The notes under the pieces: model-generated | Databases searched by the model: none | What the model saw: only the letters and a program-made list of their open reading frames with translations | Told to the model about the DNA's origin: nothing | Position numbers and translations under genes: made by a program | Shown: positions 44,201-53,480 of the stretch, one piece after another | Position numbering within the stretch: the first letter of the stretch is position 1 | Layout of the letters: each line of letters opens with the position of its first letter | DNA from: Oopsacas minuta | Lineage: Eukaryota; Porifera; Hexactinellida; Lyssacinosida; Leucopsacidae | Direction of reading: 5' to 3' | Assembly: GCA_024704765.1 (NCBI GenBank) | Contig: JAKMXF010000144.1 | Coordinates: 372,001-436,000 of the forward strand | DNA: 64,000 nucleotides

Positions 44201-47200
44201 ATTTTCAAGTGATTAATTGTCTACACTGCAGACAGTAATAATAAGAAATTCACTAAAACGCTGAAAATCTGGAGAATTTCATGAATAACAAAGCAAAATT
44301 ACAATTATAATTTTGAGGTCAGACAGAATATCGACTGAATAGCATAACGGTAGTCATAATTACTGATGGCGAACTTATTACGTAATTATAAATGTGATAA
44401 ATTACAACACGACAACACGTTGATTAGGCTAGCATCACTGTTAATACCACTGTATCTATGACGATATTGCGTATCAGTTTACCTTGAACCATAACCAATG
44501 GAGCATATATCAGCATGGCAAAGATTCAAATATAAGTACTTATTGCAAATAACATTCAGTTCTATAAGAAAATGTTGAAGTTCGTTTTGTTAATATTGGC
44601 ATTCATGTCATTAGTACATGGACAATGTAACGTAGGAGAGGTATTTATTGGTTGTGGTTCAGCGTGTGAGGACACCTGTGACAATTATCAAGATGTTGGT
44701 CGTATTTGCACTCTTCAGTGTGTGTCTGGTTGCTTTTGTGAGGGAAATAAGGTACGAGGACCTGGTGGAAGCTGTGTGGATATTCTAGAATGTTCACCTC
44801 AGTGTGATATTAACCAACAGTACGGATGTGGTAGTGAATGTCCTGATACCTGTGATAACTATAATGTATCTAGGAGCTGTATTGAGAGCTGCAGGTAATG
44901 ATAAGTTACATTATGACGTGGCAGTATACCACAATAGCACTATGACTAGTCAGTATAGTTAGAATCCATACAACGGCCATTACCGCTTTCTTGGCTCACA
45001 AATCTTATCAATAGCCACCGAATACGTGACATATAAATGTATGGTATTAATTCCGGTCAACTCCCATTATATCGAAGCTCAAGGGACCACGATAATTACT
45101 TCGATATAACAGGAGTAGATTGTATATTTATTTACAGGATTGGATGTTTTTGCAATCAAGGCTACGTTCTAATAGATGAGAACTCTAATGAATGCATACA
45201 CACATCAGAGTGTCCAGGGAGAGAAGGGTGTGCTATAGATGAGCACTACAGGATATGCGGGACAGCTTGTCCTACTACATGTGACAACAGAGGAGAGCAG
45301 ACAATTTGCCCGAGTGTATGCGTAGATGGATGTTTCTGTAACGACGGATTCGTATTGCATGAGGGACAATGTGTAAAGGAAGATACATGTCTTCAATTAC
45401 TGGGACTACTACCGAGTAAAGGAGCAGCTTTGGAGAATTTGGGATTACTTCTTATGCTAGCTAGCTTATTGGTTATCCTCCTCATAGGATTATAATCTAC
45501 TACCCTAAGTCCCCTAATAAAAAACTAAAAACATTCTCTAGATTTGGTAGCTCATTTTGAACAACATTTCTATTTTATTATCTTCATTCGCCCCTTATTT
45601 TGTCTGTTTGCGTTTTTTATGAAAAAATACATTTATATTCGTTCAAGGGTAGCCGGTAGGAGACAATACTACAATACACAAATATTCCTGTAAAAATCTC
45701 AATGATAATGTTATAGAGTAATTAATTAATGAAATATAATTAATTTGTCCTGCTATGCAGACAATATTATTCCTACAGACTAAATATTATCTATTCAAGT
45801 GGATAAACGTATAACAACACTGACATAATATTATATCACCAAAACTGGCCTGGAACGATATTACAACCATTGAATGAGAAGACAAAACAATTTGTCTAAG
45901 AAAAGTGGTTCTACGCGAAGGAAATTAAGCCACTTGGTTTTATATCGGAGGAGGACGACTCCAGAAATGCTCAAGTAATGGAAAATCAAATATCTATTTA
46001 AACAAAAGACTTTAAGGTTACTGAAAAAGAAAAGATGAATATTCTAAAATCAATAATACTGATTGTAATAATAGCTACTGCAGCACAAGCCAGGCAAATA
46101 TGTGGACCAAATCAGGAGTATAAAGAATGTGGTTGTCACGTTACATGTAAGAATTTCCTTAACCTAACAATTTGTGATGAGAGGAGCTGCGTAGAGGACT
46201 GTTTTTGTAAAAGTTACTTTGCTTTAAACAGTACTGGACATTGCGTAGATATCTTCAGCTGTAACAGACCTACAAATCCTTGTGGAGAAGATGAAGTGCA
46301 TTGGGAATGTGGGACCGCTTGTCCACCTACTTGTGATGATCCTAATCCAGAGTGTGAAGAATACTGCCAAGCTGGATGTGTATGTAAGGAGAGTACTGTT
46401 AGGAACAGTGATGGAGATTGTGTTACTGTAAGTGATTGCCCTAAGGACCCAGAAGATCCTAGTAAAGAGGAGTGTGTGGGGAATCAAGTCTACGTTGAGT
46501 GCAAATCAAACTGTCCATACACTTGTAATAACTGCTATGATGAAGTTAACTGTGAAAATATAACTTGCACGTAAGTATATTGTTATTGAATAATTTCATA
46601 AACGAGCTAATTACGTATATTATTGTAGGCCTGGCTGTGATTGCAAAGATGGGTTCGTCCTAGCTGATAACACTCACAATGTGTGTATTCAAGAGTCTGA
46701 ATGCCAAGACTCATCAGGTGAAGAACATGATAAGGATAAAGATGATGATAACGATGAGGATAATACAGGTTCAGATAGAGGTCATGGTAAGGGTAGGAAA
46801 GGGCATGATCATGAAGATAATACAGGTTCAGATAGAGGTCATGGTAAGGATAGGAACGGGCATGATCATGAGGATAATACAGGTTCAGATAGAGGTCATG
46901 GTAAGGATAGGAACGGGCATGATCATGAGGATAATACAGGTTCAGATAGAGGCCATGGTAAGGATAGGAACGGGCATGATCATGAGGATAATACAGGTTC
47001 AGATAGAGGTCATGGAAATGATGAGAATAGGGACAATGGTAAACACGGTCATGGACATGGAAAAAATAACAATGAAAGAAAAAGGCGGCCAAAGCCAAAC
47101 CCACATTAAGTTATTAACTTGTTAGCATAATTATATTACCAGTAATTTTTGCATATATTATGTATACACGTACATAGGTACATTAAGTTGTACAAATATT

Positions 47201-50200
47201 ATAGTGTGTAATTAGATATTGTAAGAATGGGCAGTCCTTAAGCAAGTCATAAAGGAAGTGATCCCAAGGTGTCAGTTATATGATACCGTAAATTAATATT
47301 CATACAATCACATAATGTTACATTACCATTGCAAATAACAAGTTCAAAATGACTCATCTCTGAACTATCAACCCTGCCTAGGCAATAAGGCTGTAACATG
47401 ATCCTGCTATAACCACCATCTTGTATACTTCTGAGTATAAATATAGAATTACCCTAGACTTGTTACTATTCTACAAAATCTACAATGCGGACGTACATTA
47501 TTTCTGCATTATTAATTGCAGTAGCTGCCATAGCAGTACATGCACTAACAGAAACTTGTAAAGAGGGTGAAGTATACAATCTATGTGGTAGCGCATGTCC
47601 CGAGACCTGTTTTGACACTTCAGAAGTGATATGTACCCAACAATGCGTTCCAGGGTGCTATTGTGAGGAAGGTAAAGTTAGGAACAAAAACGAACAATGT
47701 GTAGATAGAGTGAACTGTTTCGTTGATGAATTGCCACTTCGTTGTGATCCTCTAGAGGAGAAATGTTCCCTGGGTAAGGATCTGGTAGATGAGTTGATAA
47801 ACGGAATTGGACCAATACATATAGAGGACATCCCCAAATTACCAATCCCCGCAATACCGGAAATACCCGTAGGAGATCGTCCAACAAGGCCAGATCGACC
47901 CACGGGTGATCGTCCAGGCCGTCCCACTGGAGATCGTCCAGAACGTCCCACTGGAGATCGTCCAGACCGTCCCACTGGAGATCGTCCAGACCGTCCCACA
48001 GGGGATCGTCCAGATCGACCCACTGGAGATCGTCCACACCGTCCTACTGGAGATCGTCCAGACCGTCCCACAGGGGATCGTCCACACCGTCCTACTGGAG
48101 ATCGTCCAGACCGTCCCACAGGGGATCGTCCACACCGTCCCACTGGAGATCGTCCAGACCGGCCCACTGGAGATCGTCCAGAACGTCCCACTGGAGATCG
48201 TCCAGAACGTCCCACTGGAGATCGTCCAGACCGTCCCACAGGGGATCGTCCAGGCCGTCCCACTGGAGATCGTCCAGAACGTCCCACTGGAGATCGTCCA
48301 GACCGTCCCACTGGAGATCGTCCAGAACGTCCCACTGGAGATCGTCCAGACCGTCCCACAGGGGATCGTCCAGATCGACCCACTGGAGATCGTCCACACC
48401 GTCCTACTGGAGATCGTCCACACCGTCCCACAGGGGATCGTCCACACCGTCCTACTGGAGATCGTCCAGACCGTCCCACAGGGGATCGTCCACACCGTCC
48501 CACTGGAGATCGTCCAGACCGGCCCACTGGAGATCGTCCACACCGTCCTACTGGAGATCGTCCAGACCGTCCCATAGGGGATCGTCCCGTAAGGCCAGAT
48601 CGACCTGATGGAGATAGACCAACAAGACCGGCTAGACCTGATGGAGATCGTCCAACAAGACCAGCTCGACCTGATGGAGATAGACCAACAAGACCGGCTA
48701 GACCTGATGGAGACAGGTCAAGGTACCACGGAAGGAGCCACTCCTAACCAGCTGATTAGCTGAATTTCCAATAAAATAATTGTAAATACTCTCCTTTGTA
48801 GTTTGTGTGTATATCTCTAGAAACTTTCTGATATAATTAATACTTGTAAATAGGTCATAACTTCAAGCTATATATCTGTTATGTGAATAGTATTTAATAA
48901 ATCATATTCTTATCTTATTGAAAAGTTAAAACAAATTGTAAATCTTGTTAAACTGGTCATCTTTTGAAGTCAATGACTGACAAATATCTAAAGATCGAAA
49001 GTCACACACCTTAGACAAGGAGAGAGGGAGCTTGGGAGCTTAAACACCCACACCCACTGTTTTCTACTATTAATATAAACCATTATGGACAAAAATAGTA
49101 AACTCCCACTTGATATTATAAGCCTCCTCCTCCCACCCACTTTGAATAGTTGTCTACCTGGGTCATATATGTACAGTAACATACGTATGTCTATTTGTAG
49201 CCGAAACACAAAATTTTGTTTTACTAATACAGTATGTAATAAAAGTGAATCTTGAAAAATAGTCAATCAACACATCTGCGTCACCAGCATTTATGGCTAT
49301 AAATACAGTTAAAATCAGTGTTTGTTATTATCATAAAAATCTACAATGAAGACATTCATAATAACTACGCTAACAATCACGGTAATTGCCCTTACAGTAC
49401 AAGTGGTAATTGCCATTCCAGCTCCAACTTGTAAGGAGGGCGAAGAAATCAGGAATTCATGTAATGCAACTGAGAGAACTTGCACAAGACCGAATGAAGA
49501 GCCAGAGACTGTCCCAACAACCTCATCAGGCCTACAATGTTGCTGTAAGGGCGACCTAGTTAGAAATGACGATGGAAACTGTGTTCTACTTAATGAGTGT
49601 GATGCTGAGGATGTTGAAGATAGTGATAGTGATAGTGATAGTGATAATGATAGTGATAGTGATAGTGATAGTGATAGTGATAGTGATAGTGATAGTGATA
49701 GTGATAGTGATAGTGATAGTGATAGTGATAGTGATAGTGATAGTGATGATGAATGTGAAAGACCAAAAGGAAGAAGACGTCATAAACATAGACATCGTGG
49801 AAGAGGCAGGAAAGGTCGTCCATGCAAATATCCCAAAACAACTACCAGTACTACCGCAACTAATGCAACTACGGTAGCCACCGGTACTACCGAAATTACC
49901 GGAATTACCGGAAATACTACAACTACCAGTACTAACGCAACTGCGGTAACCACGGGTACTACCGCAATTCCCGGAACTACAGAACCAGAGGATGTAGGTG
50001 ACTTTGGAGAATTACCAAGTAGCAGGGAAAATCCAGATGGAGGACAAGAAGGAGGGCGGAGACTACCACGACCAAGAAGAACCAGTGATCACATCTTCAG
50101 AAACAAGAGGTCGCTCAGAAGTATCATGCCCTAAAACTTTCTAATCAGCTGATCTTACAATTAGTTTTTAGTTATCTATACTTAAGGTGCTATATGTTTG

Positions 50201-51381
50201 TATAAAGTGATACTTATTTGTATTGTGTATAGGATTTGTAGAAATAAACAGATATGCTTCTTATACTTTGCCATCTTAGTCTATTCGTTAAAAATAGTGA
50301 GTGAGAGGTAAACAGGAATAATTAGATATATTGTACTACTACGAATTTGTATGTTAGCAAGAGAAGTGGACACAATCGTAATATCTAATAACTGACCTCA
50401 ATAATAGTACTGTCTTCTTCTATTCTATGCGAGTACTCTAGCAGTATTGTAATCCCACTAGTATCAATCATACGGACACAGATATGAAGTGAGTGTGTTA
50501 GTCCAGTGAATAGCTTGATAACAGACATAATAGACTTATTATCCTCACGATTGAATGCTCCTAGCAACATCTCCACTAAACCCAGCTCACATAACAGCTC
50601 TATATGATGTGGTTTATGTACTTTTAACACGAATAACAACTTCACAACATCTGACCATAGCTTTCCCCTGTTCTCAATCTCTCCATCTGATAATATGTTT
50701 ATTAAACACTTCAGTGTGTCATTCGATAAAATCTGAATTAAAATAAATAAAACCGCCTACACTGTAATTACAGGTAACATCATAAATATCAAATGGAAAT
50801 ATGCTATAGTTATATTGAATTTCAAGATGGTATATTTTGACTACAATACAATCAGAGTTCGAGAGTACAGTGGTTATCGCATACATCCTTGGGAGTAACA
50901 AAATATAAATCATACACAAGAGTATATGATAACCGTTTTCCCCAGGGATGTTACGATATGTGATATGTTCTTAGAAGCGATAATATACGTAAATGTGATC
51001 TCAGGGCACTTTAGGTATTTCGAAATAACTTACAGATGATTGCACTAAGTTAGATTGTATACAGCAGTTCCCCAAAATACCAACAATAAGTGAGATCAGC
51101 TGAGAATGCTCCATGTGAGATTGTATGACGTAATCTCTTGTGTAGTATATTAGAATTGTTACAAGCAACTTCAAGCCCTGTAGATCTCTGAAAGAACGTA
51201 CATTAGGTTTTGAATTGACATGCTTCATCAGTACACGAAGCTGGACCAGAATATTTGGAATATTCTTATCTTCAAAACAAACATTCAATTTGTTAATCTC
51301 TTCAGTAAAGTTTAAAGTAATCTCAGAAACTTTCTTGGTGTTTTTTTCAGAGGCAGATTCACTTTTCGTGCACGTTGTCAT
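41253..51381 (-). CDS. ARMC5: ARMC5-like armadillo-BTB protein (host gene of the TIL cluster)
   Basis: Six exons join in phase: 51381-51034, 50732-50397, 44127-43646, 43512-43303, 42990-42583 and 42528-41253, about 1,019 residues. The N-terminal two thirds are helical ARM repeats ([80 protein letters not shown]). After a Ser-Pro linker, the C terminus has a BTB-like fold ([44 protein letters not shown]). ARM plus BTB is the layout of ARMC5, a CUL3 adaptor that triggers degradation of RNA polymerase II subunits in animals. Intron 2 (44128-50396) is 6.3 kb and carries four antisense TIL genes; donor and acceptor are both phase 0. A family C element lies in intron 3. Confidence 0.72.
43565..43610. 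repeat. MITE-like element, family C (46 bp)
   Basis: GGTTATAAGAAC at 43565 and ATTCTTATAACC ending at 43610 pair as a short inverted repeat in ARMC5 intron 3. The middle (GAGTAGCAATA) is the reverse complement of TATTGCTACTC in the copy at 8121. Confidence 0.5.
44572..45495 (+). CDS. secreted TIL-domain protein 1 with hydrophobic C terminus
   Basis: Two exons, 44572-44894 and 45138-45495 (phase 2), 226 residues. A signal peptide ([13 protein letters not shown]) is followed by cysteine-rich TIL (trypsin-inhibitor-like) modules: [39 protein letters not shown] and [20 protein letters not shown], each with the closing CxCxxG-type loop ([27 protein letters not shown]). The last 25 residues ([20 protein letters not shown]) are hydrophobic, as in a membrane or GPI anchor. 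TIL modules often inhibit serine proteases or serve as structural modules in mucin-like proteins. The intron splits the second module and carries a family B element. It is the first of four TIL genes in ARMC5 intron 2. Confidence 0.85.
45057..45119. repeat. MITE-like element, family B (63 bp)
   Basis: Ends TCAACTCCCATTATATCGAAG and CTTCGATATAACAGGAGTAGA are near-perfect inverted repeats of about 21 bp. It lies inside the only intron of TIL gene 1, just before the acceptor, which shows recent or tolerated insertion in small introns. This is the shortest and cleanest copy. Confidence 0.75.
46035..47109 (+). CDS. secreted TIL protein 2 with His/Asp/Arg-rich repeat tail
   Basis: Two exons, 46035-46570 and 46629-47109 (phase 2), 338 residues. 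A signal peptide and three TIL modules ([54 protein letters not shown], then [10 protein letters not shown]) are followed by an acidic linker. About 4.5 tandem copies of a 19-residue repeat follow ([19 protein letters not shown]; 57 bp per unit, about 46755-47025), and the end is KRRPKPNPH. The tail mixes Asp, Arg, His and Gly with almost no hydrophobics, so it should be disordered and would change charge near pH 6-7 through His. Such tails occur in metal-binding and silica- or mineral-associated proteins. The first TIL module lacks one usual cysteine pair spacing. Confidence 0.85.
46755..47025 (+). repeat. 57-bp coding tandem repeat in TIL gene 2
   Basis: About 4.5 units of 57 bp, nearly identical (GATAATACAGGTTCAGATAG in each). 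The units encode 19 residues rich in His, Asp, Arg and Gly. The near identity suggests recent expansion or homogenisation. Confidence 0.9.
47436..47445 (+). promoter_or_regulatory. TATA box of TIL gene 3
   Basis: TATAAATATA lies 49 bp upstream of the ATG at 47485. The leader ends AAAATCTACAATG. TIL gene 4 has TATAAATA at 49298, 48 bp upstream of its ATG, with the same AAAATCTACAATG ending. Confidence 0.6.
47485..48747 (+). CDS. secreted TIL protein 3 with RPTGDRP-x repeat tail
   Basis: Intronless, 420 residues. A signal peptide (about 1-20) is followed by one complete TIL module ([35 protein letters not shown]) and a 40-residue linker with hydrophobic Ile-Pro strands ([15 protein letters not shown]). 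Then come about 28 copies of RPTGDRPx, where x is Asp, His, Glu or Gly, and a few RPARPDGD units. The tail is a Pro-rich polyampholyte with equal Arg and Asp, so near neutral, extended and sticky by charge pairing. It may be a structural matrix protein. Antisense and shifted frames across the repeat are also open because the period is 24 bp; they are not genes. Confidence 0.87.
   Translation: MRTYIISALLIAVAAIAVHALTETCKEGEVYNLCGSACPETCFDTSEVICTQQCVPGCYCEEGKVRNKNEQCVDRVNCFVDELPLRCDPLEEKCSLGKDLVDELINGIGPIHIEDIPKLPIPAIPEIPVGDRPTRPDRPTGDRPGRPTGDRPERPTGDRPDRPTGDRPDRPTGDRPDRPTGDRPHRPTGDRPDRPTGDRPHRPTGDRPDRPTGDRPHRPTGDRPDRPTGDRPERPTGDRPERPTGDRPDRPTGDRPGRPTGDRPERPTGDRPDRPTGDRPERPTGDRPDRPTGDRPDRPTGDRPHRPTGDRPHRPTGDRPHRPTGDRPDRPTGDRPHRPTGDRPDRPTGDRPHRPTGDRPDRPIGDRPVRPDRPDGDRPTRPARPDGDRPTRPARPDGDRPTRPARPDGDRSRYHGRSHS
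47890..48590 (+). repeat. 24-bp coding tandem repeat with a 336-bp higher-order unit
   Basis: About 28 units of 24 bp. The rare GGCC-containing unit (Gly variant) occurs at 47915 and again at 48251, exactly 14 units apart, and the order of variants on both sides partly repeats. This shows that a 14-unit block was duplicated and then shifted by slippage (another marker, CAGATCGACC, is 15 units apart). Confidence 0.9.
48748..49345. other. intergenic between TIL genes 3 and 4
   Basis: About 600 bp containing the TIL gene 3 3' UTR (AATAAAATAATTG near 48769) and the TIL gene 4 promoter with a TATA box at 49298-49305. No coding signal seen. Confidence 0.5.
49298..49305 (+). promoter_or_regulatory. 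TATA box of TIL gene 4
   Basis: TATAAATA lies 48 bp upstream of the ATG at 49346 and is followed by a leader ending in AAAATCTACAATG. Spacing and leader match TIL gene 3. Confidence 0.6.
49346..50134 (+). CDS. secreted TIL-like protein 4 with Asp-Ser block (phosphophoryn-like)
   Basis: Intronless, 262 residues. A signal peptide (about 1-23) is followed by a reduced TIL-like module ([38 protein letters not shown]), then about 21 Asp-Ser dipeptides (about residues 92-134). Next is a short basic block ([17 protein letters not shown]), a Thr/Gly/Ala stretch with many NxT sites suited to O- and N-glycans, and an Arg-rich end with furin-like sites (RNKRSLR). Poly-(Asp-Ser) is the hallmark of dentin phosphophoryn: if the serines are phosphorylated it would bind Ca or other cations very strongly. 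The basic block could pair with it or bind silica. Function is inferred from composition only. Confidence 0.83.
   Translation: MKTFIITTLTITVIALTVQVVIAIPAPTCKEGEEIRNSCNATERTCTRPNEEPETVPTTSSGLQCCCKGDLVRNDDGNCVLLNECDAEDVEDSDSDSDSDNDSDSDSDSDSDSDSDSDSDSDSDSDSDSDSDSDDECERPKGRRRHKHRHRGRGRKGRPCKYPKTTTSTTATNATTVATGTTEITGITGNTTTTSTNATAVTTGTTAIPGTTEPEDVGDFGELPSSRENPDGGQEGGRRLPRPRRTSDHIFRNKRSLRSIMP
49618..49746 (+). repeat. GATAGT hexanucleotide coding repeat (Asp-Ser)n
   Basis: About 21 units of GATAGT with a single visible change (GATAAT, Asp-Asn). Use of one codon pair throughout shows recent slippage expansion rather than old selection on protein alone. Confidence 0.93.
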
Positions 51382-52091
51382 CTTTAATCAAATAACAGAC
51401 CTCTCTCAACATTAGTATATTAGATTAACACTTGCTCATATGACTATAACATCATGAATATATTGTGTAGACATTAGCTACATATAGGGGTAATACTTAA
51501 ATGTATTAATTCAGATAATATAAGTATTTAATAGCTCACATATTACTGAAAGATAATCTTTTGGTTTGAGAGAGTTCACATCTCAAAATACTACGCAAAT
51601 GGAAAAGGAATGATTGCTCTTCCTACTGAGTGGTGAAAACAACTACTAAACACTAAATCAATACTGAGAATTTGGTTACAAGTTCATTTGAATGCACGGT
51701 GTTGAATTTTTGTACATATTTTCGGGGTAACCAAATATGGCATAATAATATTGTACTCAAAATGACCTAGAGGGTATCGCCCCACAAAACCAAGTCGGCT
51801 CTTTGGAGAAAAGCTAGAAGCTCTAAACAAGTTGATTCTCTTTTAACAAGGCTGACATACATGGAATAAGTTTTACCAATTAACGATGAATATTCGGTTG
51901 CAAAAGTTCACTTTTAAACAGAACCATTGATTTATGTATTTGTGGAGTAAAGCAGACATAATTACAGTCTGTTTAGGATGGCTCAACAATTTCTGTATAG
52001 CAATACATTATCTAAGCATTATAATTGTATGATTATACTAATTAATGTATTAACAAACTACTTCAATAAGCTTACCTCAGGTAAAAGAGAA
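51382..52091. other. intergenic, no gene seen
   Basis: About 710 bp between the ARMC5 start and the RCL1 stop, both on the minus strand. AT-rich, no domain in any frame, no clear repeat. Confidence 0.5.
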
Positions 52092-53222
52092 TTAAAATGT
52101 AGGTCTTCCAATGCTCCAGTAACCCATTCCAGAACAAGAAAGATATACTAATTGTCTGTGCATACCGCCAGTAGAGTCAGGCTTTGTCTCTACTTTAAAC
52201 ATAACTCCGAAGAAATCCTTCAAATGTCTCAAGAACTCAATCGTATAATCAGTGAGATATCCCATTATAACACGAGACACACCGTCAGATGCCATTGCCA
52301 TTAGTAACAATACCAGAGATTGATTGCGTGTATCTACACAACCTCCACGGAATATTTCTTCTAACAACAAATGACTACAATTCTTTCCTATGTCTTCTGG
52401 ACGATCCGGGTGTATGCCCTCTCCCACTGAGGTAAATGTGTTGGCAGCTAATAATGTACCACTTGTGGTCTCTGCCACAAGACACATGCCATAACCGGGA
52501 GATTTTCCGGATTCTTTTCCCTTCGCATGATCTGATACGATAAATACATCCGGTAAAAACCGGTTAAACACACCTCTACACTCATCTATCATACGATTAG
52601 CATTCGTAGGAGCTACACGCATAGTACACGCTATTCCACGTACCTTCTTAACTAATCCAGGGTCTAACCAGTGTAATGGCTTCAATTTCTGTATAACAGG
52701 GCACGTGAATAGTACCTCACCCCCTCCAAGAGGTTTTGCACCTCTGCTAATGATCTTAATATCCAATCCTGGACTGATGCCAGCTCTGTCCAATAGTTTA
52801 AGACTTGTATGTTTCAGATAATCGACAGACGGATCATCACAACAATTCGTAACTCCTTTAAATCGGGCCTTAATCGGTTCTTTACAGAAGGGAGCTACCA
52901 TTAATAATACTTCCAAATAATATCCAATCGATTTGTCAAGATTACAAACATGTTCGATAGGGCCCCCGATAAGAATCCCGGGTTTATAGACTATTCTGGT
53001 ACCAGTCTCATTTATCTCTATAGCTGCTCCACTCATAATCTTCTCTAATAGCCATATGACACCAGCTTCATACTCTCTAATCCCTGGCTCTTCCTCTCCA
53101 TAACGTATATCAGAGATAATTATCGGTAGAGTACTCAGTGTGGATAGTACTAGTCTCTGTCTGAAGAAGCTAGGTCCTGTGTATTCTAGCTTCTTGGAAT
53201 TAAGGCTAATCCCTGTTGTCAT
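52092..53222 (-). CDS. RCL1: RNA 3'-terminal phosphate cyclase-like protein
   Basis: Intronless, 376 residues from the ATG at 53222; the frame opens 26 codons further, but conserved sequence begins after this Met (YTGPSFFRQRLVLSTLS). Landmarks: EINETGTRIVYKPGILIGG, SIGYYLEVLLMVAPF, GVTNCCDDPSVDYLKHTS, GGGEVLFTCPV, SGKSPGYGMCLVAETTSGT, LLLEEIFRGGCVDTRNQSL and YTIEFLRHLKDFFGVMFK. RCL1 belongs to the RtcA fold without cyclase activity. It binds the GTPase BMS1 and acts at cleavage site A2 of 18S pre-rRNA in the nucleolus. A MITE lies about 60 bp upstream of the start. Confidence 0.94.
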   Translation of the reverse strand: MTTGISLNSKKLEYTGPSFFRQRLVLSTLSTLPIIISDIRYGEEEPGIREYEAGVIWLLEKIMSGAAIEINETGTRIVYKPGILIGGPIEHVCNLDKSIGYYLEVLLMVAPFCKEPIKARFKGVTNCCDDPSVDYLKHTSLKLLDRAGISPGLDIKIISRGAKPLGGGEVLFTCPVIQKLKPLHWLDPGLVKKVRGIACTMRVAPTNANRMIDECRGVFNRFLPDVFIVSDHAKGKESGKSPGYGMCLVAETTSGTLLAANTFTSVGEGIHPDRPEDIGKNCSHLLLEEIFRGGCVDTRNQSLVLLLMAMASDGVSRVIMGYLTDYTIEFLRHLKDFFGVMFKVETKPDSTGGMHRQLVYLSCSGMGYWSIGRPTF

Positions 53223-53283
53223 AATGCAAACTATTATTGATAATATCTCTTTATTGGATTTCATTTGGAGGCTTAACGACAAA

Positions 53284-53382
53284 TATAGTGATACCTCCAT
53301 ACACGGGGAATATGAAAAAACAGGGAATCAGAGTAGCATTTTTCTGCTTCCCTAGCACCCCGCTACTTTATGGAGATTACAC
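53284..53382. repeat. MITE, family A (99 bp) in the RCL1 promoter
   Basis: The right end (TTTATGGAGATTACACTGTA) matches the family A end at 30928-30947, and AGTAGCATTTTTCTG resembles the reverse complement of the inner left part of that copy. The left end (TAGTGATACCTCCATA) is a diverged form of the same repeat. It lies just upstream of RCL1 and may include its transcription start. Confidence 0.65.
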
Positions 53383-53480
53383 TGTATACCATTTAACAAA
53401 ATTAAAATGTGACTGAATGCTGTCAGTATGTATATAGAAATTAATTACAACATTCCTAATATACAAATTCTAAAATATCT

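Noticed and set aside
46607-47125. Antisense and shifted frames across the TIL gene 2 repeat
   Set aside because: The 57-bp period keeps these frames open; they do not extend the cysteine-rich module.
47658-48577. Long frames antisense and out of frame to TIL gene 3 ([24 protein letters not shown] repeats)
   Set aside because: Shadows of the 24-bp coding repeat. Only the + frame with a signal peptide and TIL cysteines makes sense.
49566-49877. Frames with IVIVIV or HYHYHY repeats over the Asp-Ser tract
   Set aside because: Other frames of the GATAGT repeat; no start context or domain.
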